From contig NZ_CP070351.1 in assembly GCF_016919385.1 (NCBI RefSeq), positions 2,232,001 through 2,296,000 of the forward strand: DNA of 64,000 nucleotides, read 5' to 3'. Within the stretch, counting starts at the first letter, position 1. The number at the start of each line of letters is the position of its first letter. A program made the position numbers and the translations under genes. This DNA comes from Gordonia sp. PDNC005 (GTDB lineage: Bacteria; Actinomycetota; Actinomycetes; Mycobacteriales; Mycobacteriaceae). Shown piece by piece: positions 47,236 through 60,524 of this stretch. The notes beneath the pieces were generated by a model that was given only the letters and a program-made list of their open reading frames with translations, ran no database searches and was not told where the DNA came from.

Positions 47236-50200
47236 TCAGTCCTCTCCAGGTGTCTGATGCAGGCGGTTCGCCCACCACGGCGACCACGCGGGCACACCCG
47301 ACGTGGTGAGAAGGTCTTCGTGTCCGACGTCGACACGCTCGACGTCGATGTCGTCGGCGAAGTGTGCACGCCAGCCGGCTGCCATGTCGTCGGCGGTCTC
47401 CTCGTGATCGCTGCCGATCACAAGCAGCCCCCGTGCCCGGAGCACACCGTGTGTGGGCGTGGACTCCTGCAGTCGAAGGCAGCGGTCGAACGAGTCCATG
47501 AACGCCATGGATTCACTGATCGAGAGCGACGCGAGGGGACCGTCCGACGTCGTGTTGAGCGCCGCGAGTTCGTCGCGTTCCGGCAGACGGTCGTTGGGCA
47601 GGTTCGCGTGGGGAAGCCCTGCAAACTGTGCGAACGACGAGCGCACCCGGGTGTCTCGGTCGGCGTCCGCCCAGGTGACGACCGTCTCCGGCGTCACCGC
47701 GGGAGTGTCGAGGATCGTCACCGTCTCCACGGCGATCTCTTGTTCCTGCAGCCGCCTGGCCACACCGAACGCGAGGTGGCCGCCGTACGACCAGCCCAGC
47801 AGGTTGTACGGCCGAGCCGCACCCGAGTCGATGACGGCGTCCGCATACACGTCGACCAGCTCGTCGAGGGACTCGACGTCCCGGGGTTCACCCGCGTGCG
47901 CCGGATCCTGGAGAGCGATCAGTCCGACTCCCGGCGGCAGGTTCGGCCGGAGGGTCGAGTAGACCGTGCCGAAGCCGGAGCTGGCGTGGATCGCGAACAC
48001 CGTTCCCGCGGTCCCCGACTCGGCGAGCGGCAGCAGAATCGGATCGTCGACCGTCCGCCCTTCGTCGATGGCGGACGCGAGTGCTCCGACGGTGGGCCGA
48101 CTGAACACGGACTTCAGGGTCAACCCGGCACCGAGGCGGCCGACGAGTCGCGCCGCGAGCAGCGAATGGCCGCCGAGCCGGAAGAAGTCGTCGTCGACAG
48201 TGATCCGCGTGGTGTCATCGAGACCGAGGACGTCACGGATCGCCGCAACCACCTCGATCTCCGTCGGTGTCGTGGGTTCCCGCCCGCCTGCCGACACATG
48301 AACGGGCTCCGGAAGGGCTCGTGTGTCGAGTTTGCCGTTGGAGGTCACTGGGATCGAGTCGATGCGCACCCACGACGACGGCGTCATGTAGTCGGGCAGC
48401 GTGGACGCGGTGTGCGCGATGATCGACGGCTCCACCGTGTCGTCGACGTCTCCGACGACGGTGTAGTACGCCACGAGCACGCGGTCGCCTGCATCCCGCC
48501 GGTCTCTGGCGACCACCGCCGCCGACCCCACCGCGGGGTGCTGTTCGACCACCGTGCGGATCTCGTCGATCTCGATGCGGAATCCGCGGATCTTGATCTG
48601 ATCGTCAACGCGACCCAGGTACTCCAGGTCGCCGCCGGAGTTCCACCTCACGAGGTCGCCGGTCCGGTACATGCGCTCACCTGCGCGGAAGGGGTCCGCG
48701 ACGAACGCGGCGGCGGTGAGATCTGGTCGGCCGGAGTAGCCCTGCGCGAGTTGGACACCGTCGAGGTACAACTCGCCGACCACCCCGATAGGGGTAGGTG
48801 CGAGAGACGCGTCGAGGACCCTCGCTCCGCTGTTGTACGCCGGGACGCCGATCGGCAGACCGCCGCCGAACCTCGCACCGGACGCCAGCAGACCCGCCGT
48901 CACGTGTTTTCCGGCGATGCCGACTGTCGTCTCGGTCGGCCCGTACAGGTTGTGGACGATGTCCCCGAACCGTTCGAGAGCTGCAGCAGCCGTCGCGACC
49001 GACAGCGCCTCACCGCCGCAGAACACCCGCCTCACGCTCGACAGGTCGACGTCGTCCAGTCCGTGTTCGAGCAATGCGTCGAGCATCGACGGGACGAACT
49101 CGACAGTGGTCAGTCGCTCCTCGGCGATCACCCTGGCCAGATAGTCCGGGTCGCGATGCCCGTCGGGTTCCGCCATGACGACGGTGGCGCCGACCATAAG
49201 CGGGACGAAGAACTCCCACAGCGAGGCGTCGAACGAGATCGGGGTCTTCTGCAGAATCCGATCATCGAGGTCGATACCGGTGGTCTCCTGTTTCCATCGC
49301 AGGAAGTTGACGAATCCGCGGTGTTCGACGACCACGCCCTTCGGCCTCCCCGTGGAGCCGGACGTGTAGATCACGTACGCGACATCTCGGCCGCGGATCG
49401 GCCCTCCACGTTCGGCGTCGCTCACCGGTTCCGGGGACGAACTCGCCAGCGTCGAGCGAACTCGATCGTCGCCGAGGTCGAGCACTGTGGGGACTGTCGT
49501 GAGCGTGGAGAGGACATCACGGGTGGAGTCGTCGACGACCACGATCCGCGCACCGCTCTGGTCGAGCACGTAGTCGATCCGGTCCGCCGGGTTGGTCGGG
49601 TCGATCGGCACGAACGCGGCACCGGACCGGAGCACACCGGCCAGCACTGCGGGCAAGCTGATGCTTCGATGCAGCATCACGGCGACACGATCACCCCGCC
49701 TGACACCGGTCGCCGCCAGCGCGCGTGCCAGTCGATTCACCGCGGCGTCGAACTCCGCGTAGTCGAGCCTCTCGCCGCCCGCCCGCACCGCGATCCGGTC
49801 CCGGCTCGACCGGGCGACCTCCACGAGCAGTCGGTCGATCGAGGCCTCGGCCTCCAGCGGCACACGCGGCCCGGCAGACCACGCGTCGATGCACGTACGC
49901 TGCGCGTGATCGATCACGGACACCGCCGACAACCGTCGATCCGCATCGGTGGCGAACGCTGCGAGCACCGTGCGCATGCCTGCCGCAAGCCGGCGGCCCG
50001 TCGCCTCGTCGAACAGCGACGAGGCGCATGAGACCGTCCCGGCGAGGCCCCCGCCGACTCGCTGCTCGCCGAGATCGATCTCGAGGTCGCTCTTCACCGA
50101 CCCGATACCGATGCGTGTGGCGACGGGTTCCAGGCCCGCGTCGGCGAGGCTGTCGACGGTGGTTCCCATGACGTCGGCGACACGATAGGTGACGAGCGTC

Positions 50201-53200
50201 TGAAACAGCGGATTGTGAGCACTGCTGCGAGGCGCCCCGACATGACCGACGATTCGCTCGAAGGGCACGTCCTGGTTGGCGAATCCGTTGAGGACGGTCT
50301 CCCGAGCTTGCGCCAGCACATCGGAGAGAGTCGGGTCGCCGTCCAACCGATGACGCAGCGGCAACGTGTTCACGAAGTAGCCGACGACTGCGTCGAGATC
50401 AGCGTCGCCGCGACCACCGACAGGCGATCCGAGCACGATGTCGTCGCCCGCCCCGTAGCCGCGCATCATGACGGCGACCGCCGCCTGGACCAGCATGTAC
50501 ATGGTGGTGTCGGAACGCTCGCACAGTTCGCGCAACGCCAGCGTGACATCGGAGTCGACCTCGAAGTCGACCGTGAAACCCTCGTACTCGGCGACCGCCG
50601 GGCGGGGGCGGTCCACGGCCACCATCGACACCTCGGGTGCACCGTCGACGTGTCTGCGCCAATAGTCCAGCCGCGTCCTGCAGAGCGGGGTGGGATCGTC
50701 GACGCTCCCGAACGTCTGCCGTTGCCAGACCGAGTACTGCGCGTAGGTCACGGTAGGAGCGTTGAACTCCGGAACGCCGCCGGACCGACGCGCTCGGTAC
50801 GCATCACCGAGGTCGCGCAGCAGCGGCGGCAACGACCATTCGTCCACCGCGACGTGATCGATGGCGAGAGCGACGACCGTCCCGGACTCGGACAACTCGG
50901 CGCCGACGCCGCGGAACACGGCGGATCGGACGGGGTAGTCGGCACCGGAGGTCACCGGATGCTGGACCCACTCCTCGATTCGAGCGTGGGCGTCGTCCGC
51001 GGAGTCGAGAACGAACCGGTCGGGTGCAAGACGGCCGGCGACCTCGTCAGCGGGCACTGCGACCTGTACGAGCTCGCCGCCAGATTCGATGAGCGTGGTG
51101 CGCAGAGCGTCATGGCGCACGGTCACGTCGACGAGTGCCGCGAACCAGGCGTCCTCGTCGAAGTGCGCGTCCACGGTGAGGACGACGGGGATCGTGTACA
51201 CCGAGCCCGGACCCGTCACTTGACCGATCAGCCACAGCGCCTGCTGGCCGAACGATGCCGGAACAACGGATCCGACGGCGACGTCGGCCACCCGGAACGC
51301 GTCATTCTCGCTTGGCCCGGCGCTCGCCACCGCGCCGGCGAGCGCGGCGACGGTCGGGCTGTCGAAGACATCACGCAGGGACAGGTTCGTTCCCAGGCTG
51401 GAGTTGAGTCTGGACACGATCCGCATGGCGAGCAACGAGTGCCCGCCGAGGCGGAAGAAGTCGGAGTCGGCGTCCACTGTCTCGACCCCGAGGATGTCGG
51501 TGAAGGCACCAGCGATCTCCGTCTCGACGTCGCCATCGGGGGCCCGTCCCGGCGCCGGCGCCGCCGAATCCTCGAGCGCTTCGAGTGCGGCGACGTCGAG
51601 TTTGCCGTTCGGGGTGAGCGGCAACGCGTCGACGGCGATCACCGCAGACGGGACCATGTGGACCGGTAGGCGGCCGCGGAGGTCTGCGCGCAGGCGATCG
51701 GTGTCGAGTGCGGCGGCGCCTTGGGAACCGGGCGTCACGTAGGCGACGAGACGTGCCGAGCCCTGGGATCGGGAGACGACAACCGCACAGTGGCCGACTT
51801 CCGGCGCTGCGGAGACGGCCGCTTCGACGTCACCCGGTTCCACACGCGAACCGTTGATCTTCACCTGGTGATCTGACCGCCCGATGAAGACGAGTTGCCC
51901 GTCGTCGTTCCACCGAACGAGGTCGCCGGTCCGATACAGGCGATCGCCCGACGCCCCGAACGGGTCGGCGACGAAAAACGCCGCGGTCAGGTCCACCCGG
52001 TCGAGGTACCCGCGAGCCAACTGTCTGCCGCCGATGTACAGGTCGCCGACGACTCCCGGAGCGACGGGCCGCAACAGGTCGTCGAGGACCCTGACGACTG
52101 TGTCGGCGACCGGGACGCCGATGGGCACTGCTCCGCGGTCCGCGACAGGTGAATCACCGGCTTCGAACGAGGTCACCTCGACGGCGGCCTCGGCCGGGCC
52201 GTAGGTGTTCCACACCCGCAGGCCCCATTGATCGAGGATCCGCTCGAGCAACGATGCCGAGAGCGCTTCGCCACCGAGCGACAAGTACTTGACCGCCGAC
52301 CCGGCCAGCGTCACGCCGTCGTCGAGCATCGCCGCCGCGACGGACGGGACGAGTTCGGCGAACGTGACGTCGCCGGAACTCAGCAGATCGGCGAGGTATC
52401 GCAGGTCACGGTCTCCCCCGGCGGCGGCGACGACGACTCTGGCGCCGTACAGCAGCGGCCAGAGGATCTCCGGAATCGCCGGGTCGAAACCGAGCGACGT
52501 CTTCTGGAGCACACCGTCACCCGGCTGCAGTTCGAACTCGCACTGGCGCCAGCGGATCAGATTCACGATCGCGGTGTGGTCGACGAGGATGCCCTTCGGA
52601 CGGCCGGTGGACCCCGACGTGTACACCGCGTAGGCCGCATTGGAAACTCGTGCTCGCGGGGCTCCCGAGATCCCGTCGACAGGCGTCGCGGAGTCGTCGA
52701 GCTGATCCACGTTGATCAGGCTGGCGCCGATCGCCGACGCCGCCGACGCGAATCGAGTGTGCGTGCCCGCTGAGACGAGGAGGACCGTCGGACGCGCATC
52801 GGCGAGTATCGCTGTGATCCGGTCGTCGGGATACGACGTGTCGATCGGCAGGATCACGCCACCGGCCAGCGGTACCGCGACAAATCCGGCGACCATCGTC
52901 GCAGACCTCGGGATCAGCAGGGCGACGCGGTCCTCGGGCTCGAGACCGATGACACGAAGCCTGCGCGCGATCGCGCTCGCGGACCTGTTGAGCTCGCGGT
53001 AGGTCAGGCTCTCGCCGTCGGCGACCACGGCGACCCGATCGTCGTATCGGGAGAAGGCATCGACGAGCAGTTCCCCGAGCGGGGCCTCCGCGGCCGGGAC
53101 GCGCCCCACCCCGGTCGACCACGCGGTGATCGCGGCCGCGTCGAGATCACCCGACACCGCCATCTCAGACAGCCGGAGTGAGGGGTCGTCCGCGAACGCG

Positions 53201-56200
53201 GTGAGCACCCTCACGAGACCCCGAGCGAGCCGCTCGGCGGTCGAGGAGTCGAACAACGCACGTGCATACGCGATGACCCCGGTCAGCCCGCCCGTCTGCT
53301 CGGCGAGGTCGATCTCCAGGTCCGCTTTGACGGTCCCGACCTCCACTCGTTCGGGGAGCGGACCGAATCCGGCGTCGTCGAGGAGGTCCGCGTCGTCACC
53401 GATCACTCCATCGACCCGATACGTGACGAGAGTCTGGAACAACGGGTTGTACGCGCTGCTCCGACTGACCCCAGACCGCCCGACGATCATGTCGAACGGC
53501 ACATCCTGATGAGCGAACCCGTCGAGGACCGTTTCTCTGACTCGCGCGATCACGTCGAGCAGCGTCGGATTGCCGTCGAGTCGGTGCCGTAACGGGAGGG
53601 TGTTCACGAAGTAGCCGACGAGGTCGTCCAGCGCGGTGTCGCCTCGGCCGCCGACCGGGGATCCCAACACGATATCGTCTCCCGCACCGAGGCCGTGCAT
53701 GGCCACCGCGACCGCGGCCTGTACCAGCATGTACATGCTCGCGTCTTCGGCGGCGCAGAGGTCACGGAGCCGGGCGGTCACGTCGGCGGGCACAACGAGG
53801 TCGACGCTGAGACCGTCCGAGTCCCACATCGCCGGGCGCGCGCGGTCGGTCGCGATCATTGAGATCTCGGGAGCACCGTCGAGGCGCTCCACCCAGTGGT
53901 CCAGTGCGTCTGTCGAGTCGGCCAGCATGTCCTGCTGCCACACCGAGTACTGGCGGTAGCTCGAGGTGAGAGGTGTGAAGTCCGGGACGCTCCCGGCGGC
54001 GCGCGCCGTGTAGGCGATGCCGAGATCGCGCAGCAGCACGGGAAGGGACCACTCGTCGATCGACGCGTGGTGGATCGCGAGCGCGACGACCGCAGGGTGG
54101 TCCGTGCTTCCAGATCCGGCCTGCGCCGTTCCGATCGCCGCCCGCACCGGGAAGTCGCCCGCCAGGACCGGGCGGCCGACCCATTCCCGAACAACGTCGA
54201 GAGGCCGAGTGTGGTCACGGAAGTGAAAGCGGTCGACGTGCAGGCGTTCGTCCACGACATCGGCGGGTGTCACCTCCTGCACCAGTTCGCCGTCCGATTC
54301 GAGGAGGACTGTGCGGAGGGCCTCCTGCCTGATCACTACGTCGCGCAGCGCCGCAGTCCAGGCGTTCGGATCGAAGTCGGCCGGCGCTGTCATCACGACC
54401 GGGATGGTGTACATCGAACTCGCCCCGGACACCTGGTCGATGAGCCACAACGATCGCTGCCCCGACGACGCGGGGACGATCGACCCGACGACCGTGTCAA
54501 CCACCGCTGCACGCGCGCCTGCCGACGTGCGGACCGCCGCCGCGATGCCGACGACCGTCGGTGCGTCGAACACCTCGCGCATCGACAGGTCGGCGTCCAG
54601 GTCGGCGTTCACTCGGGCCACGACCCGCATCGCCAACAGCGAATGACCGCCGATAGCGAAGAAGTCGTCGACGACAGACACCCGGTCCACGCCGAGGGCA
54701 CCGGCAACGATGTCGGCCACCGCGGCCTCGAGTTCGTCATGCGGCGCCACGTACTCGTCGTGGGCGACGTCGACGGCGGGCAATGCTCGAACGTCCACTT
54801 TGCCGTTGATCGTCAACGGGATCTCGTCGAGTCGCCCGAACGCCGACGGAACCATGTAGTCGGGAAGCCGGGATGCCGCGTGATCTCGGAGGCGATCGAC
54901 GTCGAGATCGGCGGCATCGGACGCGACGACGTACGCGACGAGCGTCGGCCCGCTCGCTCCGTCGCGGACCACCACCGTCGCCTGCCCGACCATCTCGGAT
55001 TCGAGCAGCACGTTGGCCACTTCGCCGAGCTCGATGCGGAACCCTCGGATCTTCACCTGGTCATCGGCCCGACCGAGGTACTCGATGCTGCCGTCCGCGC
55101 GCCACCGAGCGAGATCACCCGTCCGGTACATGCGCTCACCGTCACCCCATGGGCAGGCCACGAACCTGTCCGCCGTCAACGCCGGCTGGTCTTGGTAGCC
55201 GCGGGCCGTGCCCGCACCCGCGAGATACAGTTCGCCGGCCACCTGAGGCAGAACCGGGTGCAGGCTCGAGTCGAGGATGTGGGCACGTGTGTTGAAGATC
55301 GGTCGGCCGACCGACGAGACCGTGCTGTCGGCGACGTCCGCCCCCAACGCGTTGATCGTGTACTCGGTCGGGCCGTACAGGTTGTAGCCCTGGACACCTG
55401 GTGCGTTCCGGAGTGCGGTCCACAAGACGTCAGGCACAGCCTCGCCGCCGAGAGACACGAAGACGACGCCTTCCGCTTCCGCGGCCACCGATCGCCCGCG
55501 TGGGCGGTCGCGATCGAGCAGACCCTGTTCCACGAGGTGCATCGCATAAGACGGAGTGACGTCGAACCCGTCGACCGACGCTGAGTCGTAGTACGCGAGC
55601 AGCGCTGCCGGGTCGCGCCGAAGATCTTCGTCGATCACGTGGACCTCGTGACCCGCGAGCATCCAGAACAACTGCTCCCACGACGCGTCGAACGAGAAAG
55701 AGGTGGTGTGCGCGATCCGCATGCGCCGCCCGCCCTGGCTCCCGACGACGTGGTCGAAGATCCGCTCGAGGTGATTGGCGTACATGTTGGTGAGGCCGCG
55801 GTACGGCACGGCGACACCCTTCGGCCGCCCCGTCGATCCTGACGTGAAGATGATGTAGGCGAGGTTGTCGGCCGTAGCGTGGGTGGGGCGTTCGGCCCGG
55901 CTCAACGGGCTCGGATCGAGGGCGGCGATCCGTTCGGCGTCGGCGTCGAGGTCGAGGACCGGACATGCGGTCGCGTCGAACGTCTCCCGGTAGCCCGGGC
56001 GGTCACGCAGCGAACCCACGGTGACGATCAGCGTCGGTCGTGCCGCGTCGACCATGTATCCGATGCGGTCGGCCGGGTAGTCCGCGTCGACGGGGACGTA
56101 CGCGGCTCCGGTCGCGAAGGTCGCGAACATCGCCACGATCATCCGGTGATCGCGCGGCAGCATGAGGAGCACTCGGGCCTCGGGCGACGCGCCAAGCCGC

Positions 56201-58911
56201 GCGAACATCCGTGCGTGTCTGTTCACCTCGTCCCCGAGCGCAGTGAACGAGAGACGGCGAGGGCCGGCGACCAGCGCGACGTCGTCGCCTCCGCGAGCGA
56301 CACACTCGTCGAACAGCGTCGCGACGGTGACGTCGCGGACGGCCCGATCACCGCCATTCCACTTCGTGGCCGCGTCGGCGAGTTCAGCCGCGGTCGCGAT
56401 CGACATGCTTCCCACGGGGGCGGTGAGATCAGTCGACATAGATTCGAGGACGGTCGTGAACCGCTCGGTGAGCGAGGCGATCTCGCCTGCGTTGTACAGA
56501 TCGCCGCGATACGCGCACCGGATGTGAATGGTCTCGCCGGGATGAACCGCGTACGAGATCGGGTAGTGCGTCGAGTCGGTCAGATCGGCCTGCGTGACTC
56601 GCACATCGCCGTCGGGTCCATACGTCCGACTCTCGTCTCGTCCCGGATGGTTCTGAATGATGAACAGCGTGTCGAACAGTGCGCGCAGTCCGGCGGCAGC
56701 GTGGATGTCGCCGAGCCCGACGTACGGGTGATCGAGGACGGCCACTGTCGACGTGTTAACGGCTGACAGGAGTTCGCCGATCGACTGCGACGGGCGCGTG
56801 CGGACGCGGACCGGCACCGTGTTGAACAGGAGACCGACGATGCGTTCGGATCCGGCCAGTTCGGGCGGTCGGCCCGACACTGTGGTCCCGAACACGACGT
56901 CGTCCGAGCCCACCAGCCGCGACAGGACCACACCCCATGCGGTCTGGAGGAACGTGCTGACGGTGACACCGGCGCGTCCCGCCGCCGCGCGGACGCGCTC
57001 GCTCAGTTCTGCGTCCAGGTCGTGGTGGTAGTCACGCGCCATCGCCGTCGACGCTGCCGACGCGTCGGCGTCCGGACGGATCAGGGTCGGCTGGTCGATG
57101 CCGGACATCTCTCGAGCCCAGACTGCGCGGGCCGCGCCCAGGTCACGTCCGCTCAACCATTCGAGGTAGTCGCGGAAAGGCACGGGCGCCGGAAGATCAC
57201 GACCTGTCGGGTCGCTGTACAACTCCAGGAGCGTGTCCATCATCAGTCCGGCCGACCAGCCGTCGGCGACGATGTGCTCGAAGGTCACGCACAGCACCGA
57301 CTCGGTCGCGGACTCCTCGACGAGAAGGAACCGGATCAGGGGCGGCCTGGTCGCGGAGAACGGCCGCGTCCGTTCCTCGGCGAAGAGGACGTCGAGCCCT
57401 GCCCGGTGATCCCACTCCGAACTGCGCACAACGGTGAAGTCGGGATCGACGACGGCCGGGACGACCGACAGCGACCGATCACCGAAGGTGATGAAGCCCG
57501 CCGCGAGATTGGGGTGGCGGCGGAGCAGCGACGCGACGGCGTCGCGCATCCGGTTCGAGTCGACCGGTCCGGCGAGCCGTAGATGGAACTGTGACGCGTA
57601 CAGGTCTGTCGTGTCCGACGACTGTGCCGAGGACAGGTGATACAGGAGCCCCTCCTGCAGGGTGGACACCGGCAGGATGTCGCGAACTGCGCCGAACGTC
57701 TGCTCGACGGCGGCCCGCGCCGCCGCACTGACCTCGACGAGGGGCTCTGGGACACCCACTCGACGCGCGTCGGCGGGTGGACGCACCCCGGAGCGGACAA
57801 GACCATCGACGATCCCCGCACACAATCGATCGGCGTCCACGTCGACGTCCGGAGCGACGACGACGTCCACCGCGACATCGCCGTCTCGACGCGGAATCCA
57901 CACGGTCACGATCACTCGATAACGGCCGAAATCAGTGATCTCGCCCTTGCGGCTCGTCGGGTCGGGCATCGCGTCACCCGACCGCAGCGCAACCAGGACC
58001 TCTGCTTCGGCGAGATCGTCGAAAAGTCCGTCGGCGAGCGGGTTGTCGAAACGGAGAGCGCCGTAGTCCGAGGCCGTCTGTGCATCGACATCGGTGACGG
58101 CGCCGTCCGATTCAAGGACCTCGGTCGACAGCAGGAGCGGGAACCGGCGTCGGATTCGGCCCGGCACTGCCACCAGATCCGGTGTCCGCGCGGGCTCTTC
58201 AACGTCCACCAGCAGCCCGTCGCCGAGGTCGCCGGAGAGGCCTCGGGCGACGACGAGTGCTCGGCCCACGAGTGCGGCGACATCACCGTGCGACGACCCT
58301 GTCGCCCGCCTGGCCACCCGCGCCGATCGCACGGCGGCTTGTGTACCGCGTCCGCCACCGCGGGCGACCTGTGCGGGTTCGAGATCCTCCAGTTCGTCGG
58401 CGAATCGATGCCAGTGGTCCCGATCGAACACGTCACTGGACTTGTTGCGGGCGGAGAGTCGAGCCGCTTCCGCGTCGACGTCGCCGACGACGGACTCCAT
58501 CGGCCGTCCGCCGTAGTGTGCGTGTGCCAGGTCGGCGATCACGTCGGACGCGCCGTCGAGCCACACCTCGTCGACGTCCGATGAGGTCACAGTGATCGAG
58601 AAGTCGGCGATGCGCCCGAGTGGATCGATCACTCGGCGGACCGAGATCGACGCGCCCGCGTCCGACCGCACGCCGGAGAGGTGCTCGGCCCAGTGCGCGT
58701 ACGCCTCCCCCGCGATGTCGGCCGGCAGGCCGACGACGCCGGGCACTTCGACGACGAGGGAGTCTGCACCGAACACGCACCCGGCGTCGACGTCCGCGTC
58801 GGCGAGAAGATCGAGCGTTGCGCCGCGATACGCTACGACGACGGCGTCCGCGCCATCGAAGGACGTCTCGCCGCGATCGGAACCTGTCACCGTGCTGAAC
58901 GTCTCGGTCAT
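47236..58911 (-). CDS. Siderophore NRPS, degenerate E-like start then (C-A-T)x3-TE
   Basis: 3891-aa three-module NRPS. Residues 1-415 look like a decayed E/C fold: [19 protein letters not shown] fits the EGHGR..VGWF region of E domains but the catalytic His and Glu are gone. Then C ([14 protein letters not shown] ~420, [10 protein letters not shown] ~547), A1 (P-loop ~1024), T (~1423), C (HHASIDEWS ~1617), A2 (~2101), T (~2490), C (DHVAVDEWS ~2687), A3 (~3184), T (~3582) and a TE (GWSYGGH ~3709; later D in ILDTP and H in VGHED). The first C is of the type seen after epimerases, fitting acceptance of a D-Thr chain from the other NRPS. A-domain codes by alignment to GrsA: D-A-E-D-S-G-L-I-N (basic residue, perhaps an ornithine derivative), D-P-P-E-S-G-T-V-E (no match I know), D-A-W-E-F-G-L-V-G (Gln-like). 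GGAGGG lies about 10 nt before ATG 58911, and an iron box is about 45 bp upstream. Confidence 0.94.
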   Translation of the reverse strand: MTETFSTVTGSDRGETSFDGADAVVVAYRGATLDLLADADVDAGCVFGADSLVVEVPGVVGLPADIAGEAYAHWAEHLSGVRSDAGASISVRRVIDPLGRIADFSITVTSSDVDEVWLDGASDVIADLAHAHYGGRPMESVVGDVDAEAARLSARNKSSDVFDRDHWHRFADELEDLEPAQVARGGGRGTQAAVRSARVARRATGSSHGDVAALVGRALVVARGLSGDLGDGLLVDVEEPARTPDLVAVPGRIRRRFPLLLSTEVLESDGAVTDVDAQTASDYGALRFDNPLADGLFDDLAEAEVLVALRSGDAMPDPTSRKGEITDFGRYRVIVTVWIPRRDGDVAVDVVVAPDVDVDADRLCAGIVDGLVRSGVRPPADARRVGVPEPLVEVSAAARAAVEQTFGAVRDILPVSTLQEGLLYHLSSAQSSDTTDLYASQFHLRLAGPVDSNRMRDAVASLLRRHPNLAAGFITFGDRSLSVVPAVVDPDFTVVRSSEWDHRAGLDVLFAEERTRPFSATRPPLIRFLLVEESATESVLCVTFEHIVADGWSAGLMMDTLLELYSDPTGRDLPAPVPFRDYLEWLSGRDLGAARAVWAREMSGIDQPTLIRPDADASAASTAMARDYHHDLDAELSERVRAAAGRAGVTVSTFLQTAWGVVLSRLVGSDDVVFGTTVSGRPPELAGSERIVGLLFNTVPVRVRTRPSQSIGELLSAVNTSTVAVLDHPYVGLGDIHAAAGLRALFDTLFIIQNHPGRDESRTYGPDGDVRVTQADLTDSTHYPISYAVHPGETIHIRCAYRGDLYNAGEIASLTERFTTVLESMSTDLTAPVGSMSIATAAELADAATKWNGGDRAVRDVTVATLFDECVARGGDDVALVAGPRRLSFTALGDEVNRHARMFARLGASPEARVLLMLPRDHRMIVAMFATFATGAAYVPVDADYPADRIGYMVDAARPTLIVTVGSLRDRPGYRETFDATACPVLDLDADAERIAALDPSPLSRAERPTHATADNLAYIIFTSGSTGRPKGVAVPYRGLTNMYANHLERIFDHVVGSQGGRRMRIAHTTSFSFDASWEQLFWMLAGHEVHVIDEDLRRDPAALLAYYDSASVDGFDVTPSYAMHLVEQGLLDRDRPRGRSVAAEAEGVVFVSLGGEAVPDVLWTALRNAPGVQGYNLYGPTEYTINALGADVADSTVSSVGRPIFNTRAHILDSSLHPVLPQVAGELYLAGAGTARGYQDQPALTADRFVACPWGDGERMYRTGDLARWRADGSIEYLGRADDQVKIRGFRIELGEVANVLLESEMVGQATVVVRDGASGPTLVAYVVASDAADLDVDRLRDHAASRLPDYMVPSAFGRLDEIPLTINGKVDVRALPAVDVAHDEYVAPHDELEAAVADIVAGALGVDRVSVVDDFFAIGGHSLLAMRVVARVNADLDADLSMREVFDAPTVVGIAAAVRTSAGARAAVVDTVVGSIVPASSGQRSLWLIDQVSGASSMYTIPVVMTAPADFDPNAWTAALRDVVIRQEALRTVLLESDGELVQEVTPADVVDERLHVDRFHFRDHTRPLDVVREWVGRPVLAGDFPVRAAIGTAQAGSGSTDHPAVVALAIHHASIDEWSLPVLLRDLGIAYTARAAGSVPDFTPLTSSYRQYSVWQQDMLADSTDALDHWVERLDGAPEISMIATDRARPAMWDSDGLSVDLVVPADVTARLRDLCAAEDASMYMLVQAAVAVAMHGLGAGDDIVLGSPVGGRGDTALDDLVGYFVNTLPLRHRLDGNPTLLDVIARVRETVLDGFAHQDVPFDMIVGRSGVSRSSAYNPLFQTLVTYRVDGVIGDDADLLDDAGFGPLPERVEVGTVKADLEIDLAEQTGGLTGVIAYARALFDSSTAERLARGLVRVLTAFADDPSLRLSEMAVSGDLDAAAITAWSTGVGRVPAAEAPLGELLVDAFSRYDDRVAVVADGESLTYRELNRSASAIARRLRVIGLEPEDRVALLIPRSATMVAGFVAVPLAGGVILPIDTSYPDDRITAILADARPTVLLVSAGTHTRFASAASAIGASLINVDQLDDSATPVDGISGAPRARVSNAAYAVYTSGSTGRPKGILVDHTAIVNLIRWRQCEFELQPGDGVLQKTSLGFDPAIPEILWPLLYGARVVVAAAGGDRDLRYLADLLSSGDVTFAELVPSVAAAMLDDGVTLAGSAVKYLSLGGEALSASLLERILDQWGLRVWNTYGPAEAAVEVTSFEAGDSPVADRGAVPIGVPVADTVVRVLDDLLRPVAPGVVGDLYIGGRQLARGYLDRVDLTAAFFVADPFGASGDRLYRTGDLVRWNDDGQLVFIGRSDHQVKINGSRVEPGDVEAAVSAAPEVGHCAVVVSRSQGSARLVAYVTPGSQGAAALDTDRLRADLRGRLPVHMVPSAVIAVDALPLTPNGKLDVAALEALEDSAAPAPGRAPDGDVETEIAGAFTDILGVETVDADSDFFRLGGHSLLAMRIVSRLNSSLGTNLSLRDVFDSPTVAALAGAVASAGPSENDAFRVADVAVGSVVPASFGQQALWLIGQVTGPGSVYTIPVVLTVDAHFDEDAWFAALVDVTVRHDALRTTLIESGGELVQVAVPADEVAGRLAPDRFVLDSADDAHARIEEWVQHPVTSGADYPVRSAVFRGVGAELSESGTVVALAIDHVAVDEWSLPPLLRDLGDAYRARRSGGVPEFNAPTVTYAQYSVWQRQTFGSVDDPTPLCRTRLDYWRRHVDGAPEVSMVAVDRPRPAVAEYEGFTVDFEVDSDVTLALRELCERSDTTMYMLVQAAVAVMMRGYGAGDDIVLGSPVGGRGDADLDAVVGYFVNTLPLRHRLDGDPTLSDVLAQARETVLNGFANQDVPFERIVGHVGAPRSSAHNPLFQTLVTYRVADVMGTTVDSLADAGLEPVATRIGIGSVKSDLEIDLGEQRVGGGLAGTVSCASSLFDEATGRRLAAGMRTVLAAFATDADRRLSAVSVIDHAQRTCIDAWSAGPRVPLEAEASIDRLLVEVARSSRDRIAVRAGGERLDYAEFDAAVNRLARALAATGVRRGDRVAVMLHRSISLPAVLAGVLRSGAAFVPIDPTNPADRIDYVLDQSGARIVVVDDSTRDVLSTLTTVPTVLDLGDDRVRSTLASSSPEPVSDAERGGPIRGRDVAYVIYTSGSTGRPKGVVVEHRGFVNFLRWKQETTGIDLDDRILQKTPISFDASLWEFFVPLMVGATVVMAEPDGHRDPDYLARVIAEERLTTVEFVPSMLDALLEHGLDDVDLSSVRRVFCGGEALSVATAAAALERFGDIVHNLYGPTETTVGIAGKHVTAGLLASGARFGGGLPIGVPAYNSGARVLDASLAPTPIGVVGELYLDGVQLAQGYSGRPDLTAAAFVADPFRAGERMYRTGDLVRWNSGGDLEYLGRVDDQIKIRGFRIEIDEIRTVVEQHPAVGSAAVVARDRRDAGDRVLVAYYTVVGDVDDTVEPSIIAHTASTLPDYMTPSSWVRIDSIPVTSNGKLDTRALPEPVHVSAGGREPTTPTEIEVVAAIRDVLGLDDTTRITVDDDFFRLGGHSLLAARLVGRLGAGLTLKSVFSRPTVGALASAIDEGRTVDDPILLPLAESGTAGTVFAIHASSGFGTVYSTLRPNLPPGVGLIALQDPAHAGEPRDVESLDELVDVYADAVIDSGAARPYNLLGWSYGGHLAFGVARRLQEQEIAVETVTILDTPAVTPETVVTWADADRDTRVRSSFAQFAGLPHANLPNDRLPERDELAALNTTSDGPLASLSISESMAFMDSFDRCLRLQESTPTHGVLRARGLLVIGSDHEETADDMAAGWRAHFADDIDVERVDVGHEDLLTTSGVPAWSPWWANRLHQTPGED

Positions 58912-58955
58912 ATGAGAAAAGCCCTCCGTGCCACCATCGGCGAATCGCTGGAAAG

Positions 58956-58974
58956 TTAGCTTAGGCTATCTTAA
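58956..58974. promoter_or_regulatory. IdeR/DtxR-like iron box (NRPS operon)
   Basis: TTAGCTTAGGCTATCTTAA fits TWAGGTTAGSCTAACCTWA at about 16 of 19 positions, about 45 bp before the NRPS start. It predicts derepression of both NRPS genes when iron is scarce. Confidence 0.85.
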
Positions 58975-59051
58975 CTGATGGCGATCTGCCGGTGCGGCCC
59001 GGAGGGCTCCCACCCCGTGTGACGCCGCGAGCGGGTCACACGATCTGTGAA

Positions 59052-60053
59052 CTACTTGGCCACGGCCTCGGAGAACTTCGGAGCAACCTGGCCGACACCC
59101 CACTCGAGGCTCTGCGGAGACGGGAAGCCGAGTGCGAACGGAACGCCCTCCGACTTCGGGACAACAGTGAAAGCACCGCGCTTGACGGCGGGCAGCTGCG
59201 GCCACAGCGGCTGCGCGTCGAGAACCGACATCTGATCGGCGGTGTCAGGGATCACCCAGAGGAGATCGGCGTCGAGCTTGGGCAGGTTCTCCCACGAGAC
59301 CTCACCCTTGCCGCCGTCGCACTCGACCGTCTTGGCGTAGTCGCTGAGCTCGAGGCCGAGACCCTTCATCGCGCGGGCCATGTTGTCCTCTTCCGAGCAC
59401 AGGACATAAACGCCGTCCTCCGACGGCGAGATGATCGCGTTGTACTTCTTTCCGGCGAGCTTCGGGTTCGCCTCCCGAACCGACGTCATCGACGCCTCGG
59501 CTGCGGTGATGCTCTCCTCCGCCTTCTCAGTGCCTCCGACGGCCTTACCGACCTTCCGGACGTTGTCCTGCCACGCGTCGGCATTGGCCTCGGTGTCGAA
59601 GTGAACCACGGGCGCGATGTCCGAGAGGGCTCCGTAAACCTTCTCGTCGAGCCCCCAGAATCCGGTCGCGACGATCAAGTCCGGATTGAGGGCGGCGACG
59701 GCTTCAACACTGATGTCGGTCGCCGGCGCCTCCACCTTCGGGGTGTCGGCCGGGTACAGCGACTTCTGCCACGGATAAACGCCCGTGCCACCGGTGGCAG
59801 CGTTCGACTGCTCGAGGATCGGTACCGCGATCGGCTTGGCGCCTGCCGCGAACACGAAGTCGGCATCCGTCGTCGACAGCGCGACGATGCGCTGCGGAGT
59901 GCCTTCGATCGTGGCCTCGCCGAACGCGCCGGAAACGGTGACGGCCGCATCCGCGGAGTCGCCAGAGTCGCTGGAACACGCGACCGGCAGGACGAGAACG
60001 GCGGCGAGTGCCGCCGCCGCCCCGACAGAGCGGAATCGACTGGAGATGTGCAT
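59052..60053 (-). CDS. Iron-siderophore ABC transporter binding lipoprotein
   Basis: 333-aa FecB/FepB-like substrate-binding protein. Signal peptide with lipobox LPVACSS (Cys 26). TPQRIVALSTTDADFVFAAGAKPIAVP, ISVEAVAALNPDLIVATGFW and LPKLDADLLWVIPDT are typical of the cluster-8 binding proteins. It would be anchored outside the plasma membrane and hand ferric siderophore to the FecCD permeases. ATG 60053 with AAGGA about 10 nt upstream was chosen; the upstream frame lacks a signal peptide. Same strand as the NRPS genes, ending 140 bp before the first of them, with its own iron box. Confidence 0.95.
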   Translation of the reverse strand: MHISSRFRSVGAAAALAAVLVLPVACSSDSGDSADAAVTVSGAFGEATIEGTPQRIVALSTTDADFVFAAGAKPIAVPILEQSNAATGGTGVYPWQKSLYPADTPKVEAPATDISVEAVAALNPDLIVATGFWGLDEKVYGALSDIAPVVHFDTEANADAWQDNVRKVGKAVGGTEKAEESITAAEASMTSVREANPKLAGKKYNAIISPSEDGVYVLCSEEDNMARAMKGLGLELSDYAKTVECDGGKGEVSWENLPKLDADLLWVIPDTADQMSVLDAQPLWPQLPAVKRGAFTVVPKSEGVPFALGFPSPQSLEWGVGQVAPKFSEAVAK

Positions 60054-60193
60054 GGGGCGGAGATCCTTCGCTGACAGCGACGGCGGAAACACCGTCGACT
60101 ACGGGGCGACCCCACACGGGAGGGCGAGGCCGGGCCTCGACGAAACGGACATCGAAGTCGGACGTCCGTCACATCGAAGACTCGTTGCGATAG

Positions 60194-60212
60194 TAAACTA
60201 AGCCTAAGCTGA
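60194..60212. promoter_or_regulatory. IdeR/DtxR-like iron box (binding protein gene)
   Basis: TAAACTAAGCCTAAGCTGA on the + strand; its reverse complement matches the iron-box consensus at about 14 of 19 positions with an intact TTAGGCT core. It lies about 140 bp before the binding-protein ATG. Confidence 0.7.
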
Positions 60213-60263
60213 TAAGTCAACGGAGCTCTCCGCGCGGCGATTCGACAGAGTCGCCCGAAACAG

Positions 60264-60334
60264 AGCGGATGACAGGACTCGAACCTGCGTAGACGGTTTT
60301 GCAGACCGCTGCTTGACCACTCAGCCACACCCGC
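60264..60334 (-). tRNA. tRNA-Cys (anticodon GCA)
   Basis: On the minus strand a cloverleaf with acceptor GCGGGTG/CATCCGC, anticodon stem GCGGT/ACCGT with loop CTGCAAA (anticodon GCA), T loop GGTTCGAGTCC. 71 nt; CCA not encoded. Confidence 0.95.
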
Positions 60335-60524
60335 GAGCGCCTTCGACACTCCCAGACGAAACCGTCCGAGTCGAGGGTTTTGCGCGGCGATGATCACAAT
60401 GCCTCCCCTGCCGCTTCGTCCCCCTGGGGGGGTCGCGAAGACCCCGCCTGCGGCACATCGAGACCCTTCCGCAATCCGCCAGAGGTTGAAACGCATGGGA
60501 TGACTGTTATCTACTGAGGTTATT

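Noticed and set aside
47206..50031. 941-aa open frame on + opposite the large NRPS
   Set aside because: It is antisense to TE/T/A-domain coding sequence with all motifs on the minus strand. Long antisense frames are expected in high-GC coding DNA, and the translation has no recognisable domain.
53896..55584. 562-aa open frame on + inside the NRPS
   Set aside because: Shadow frame antisense to C and A domains; Arg/His/Asp-rich translation with no motif.
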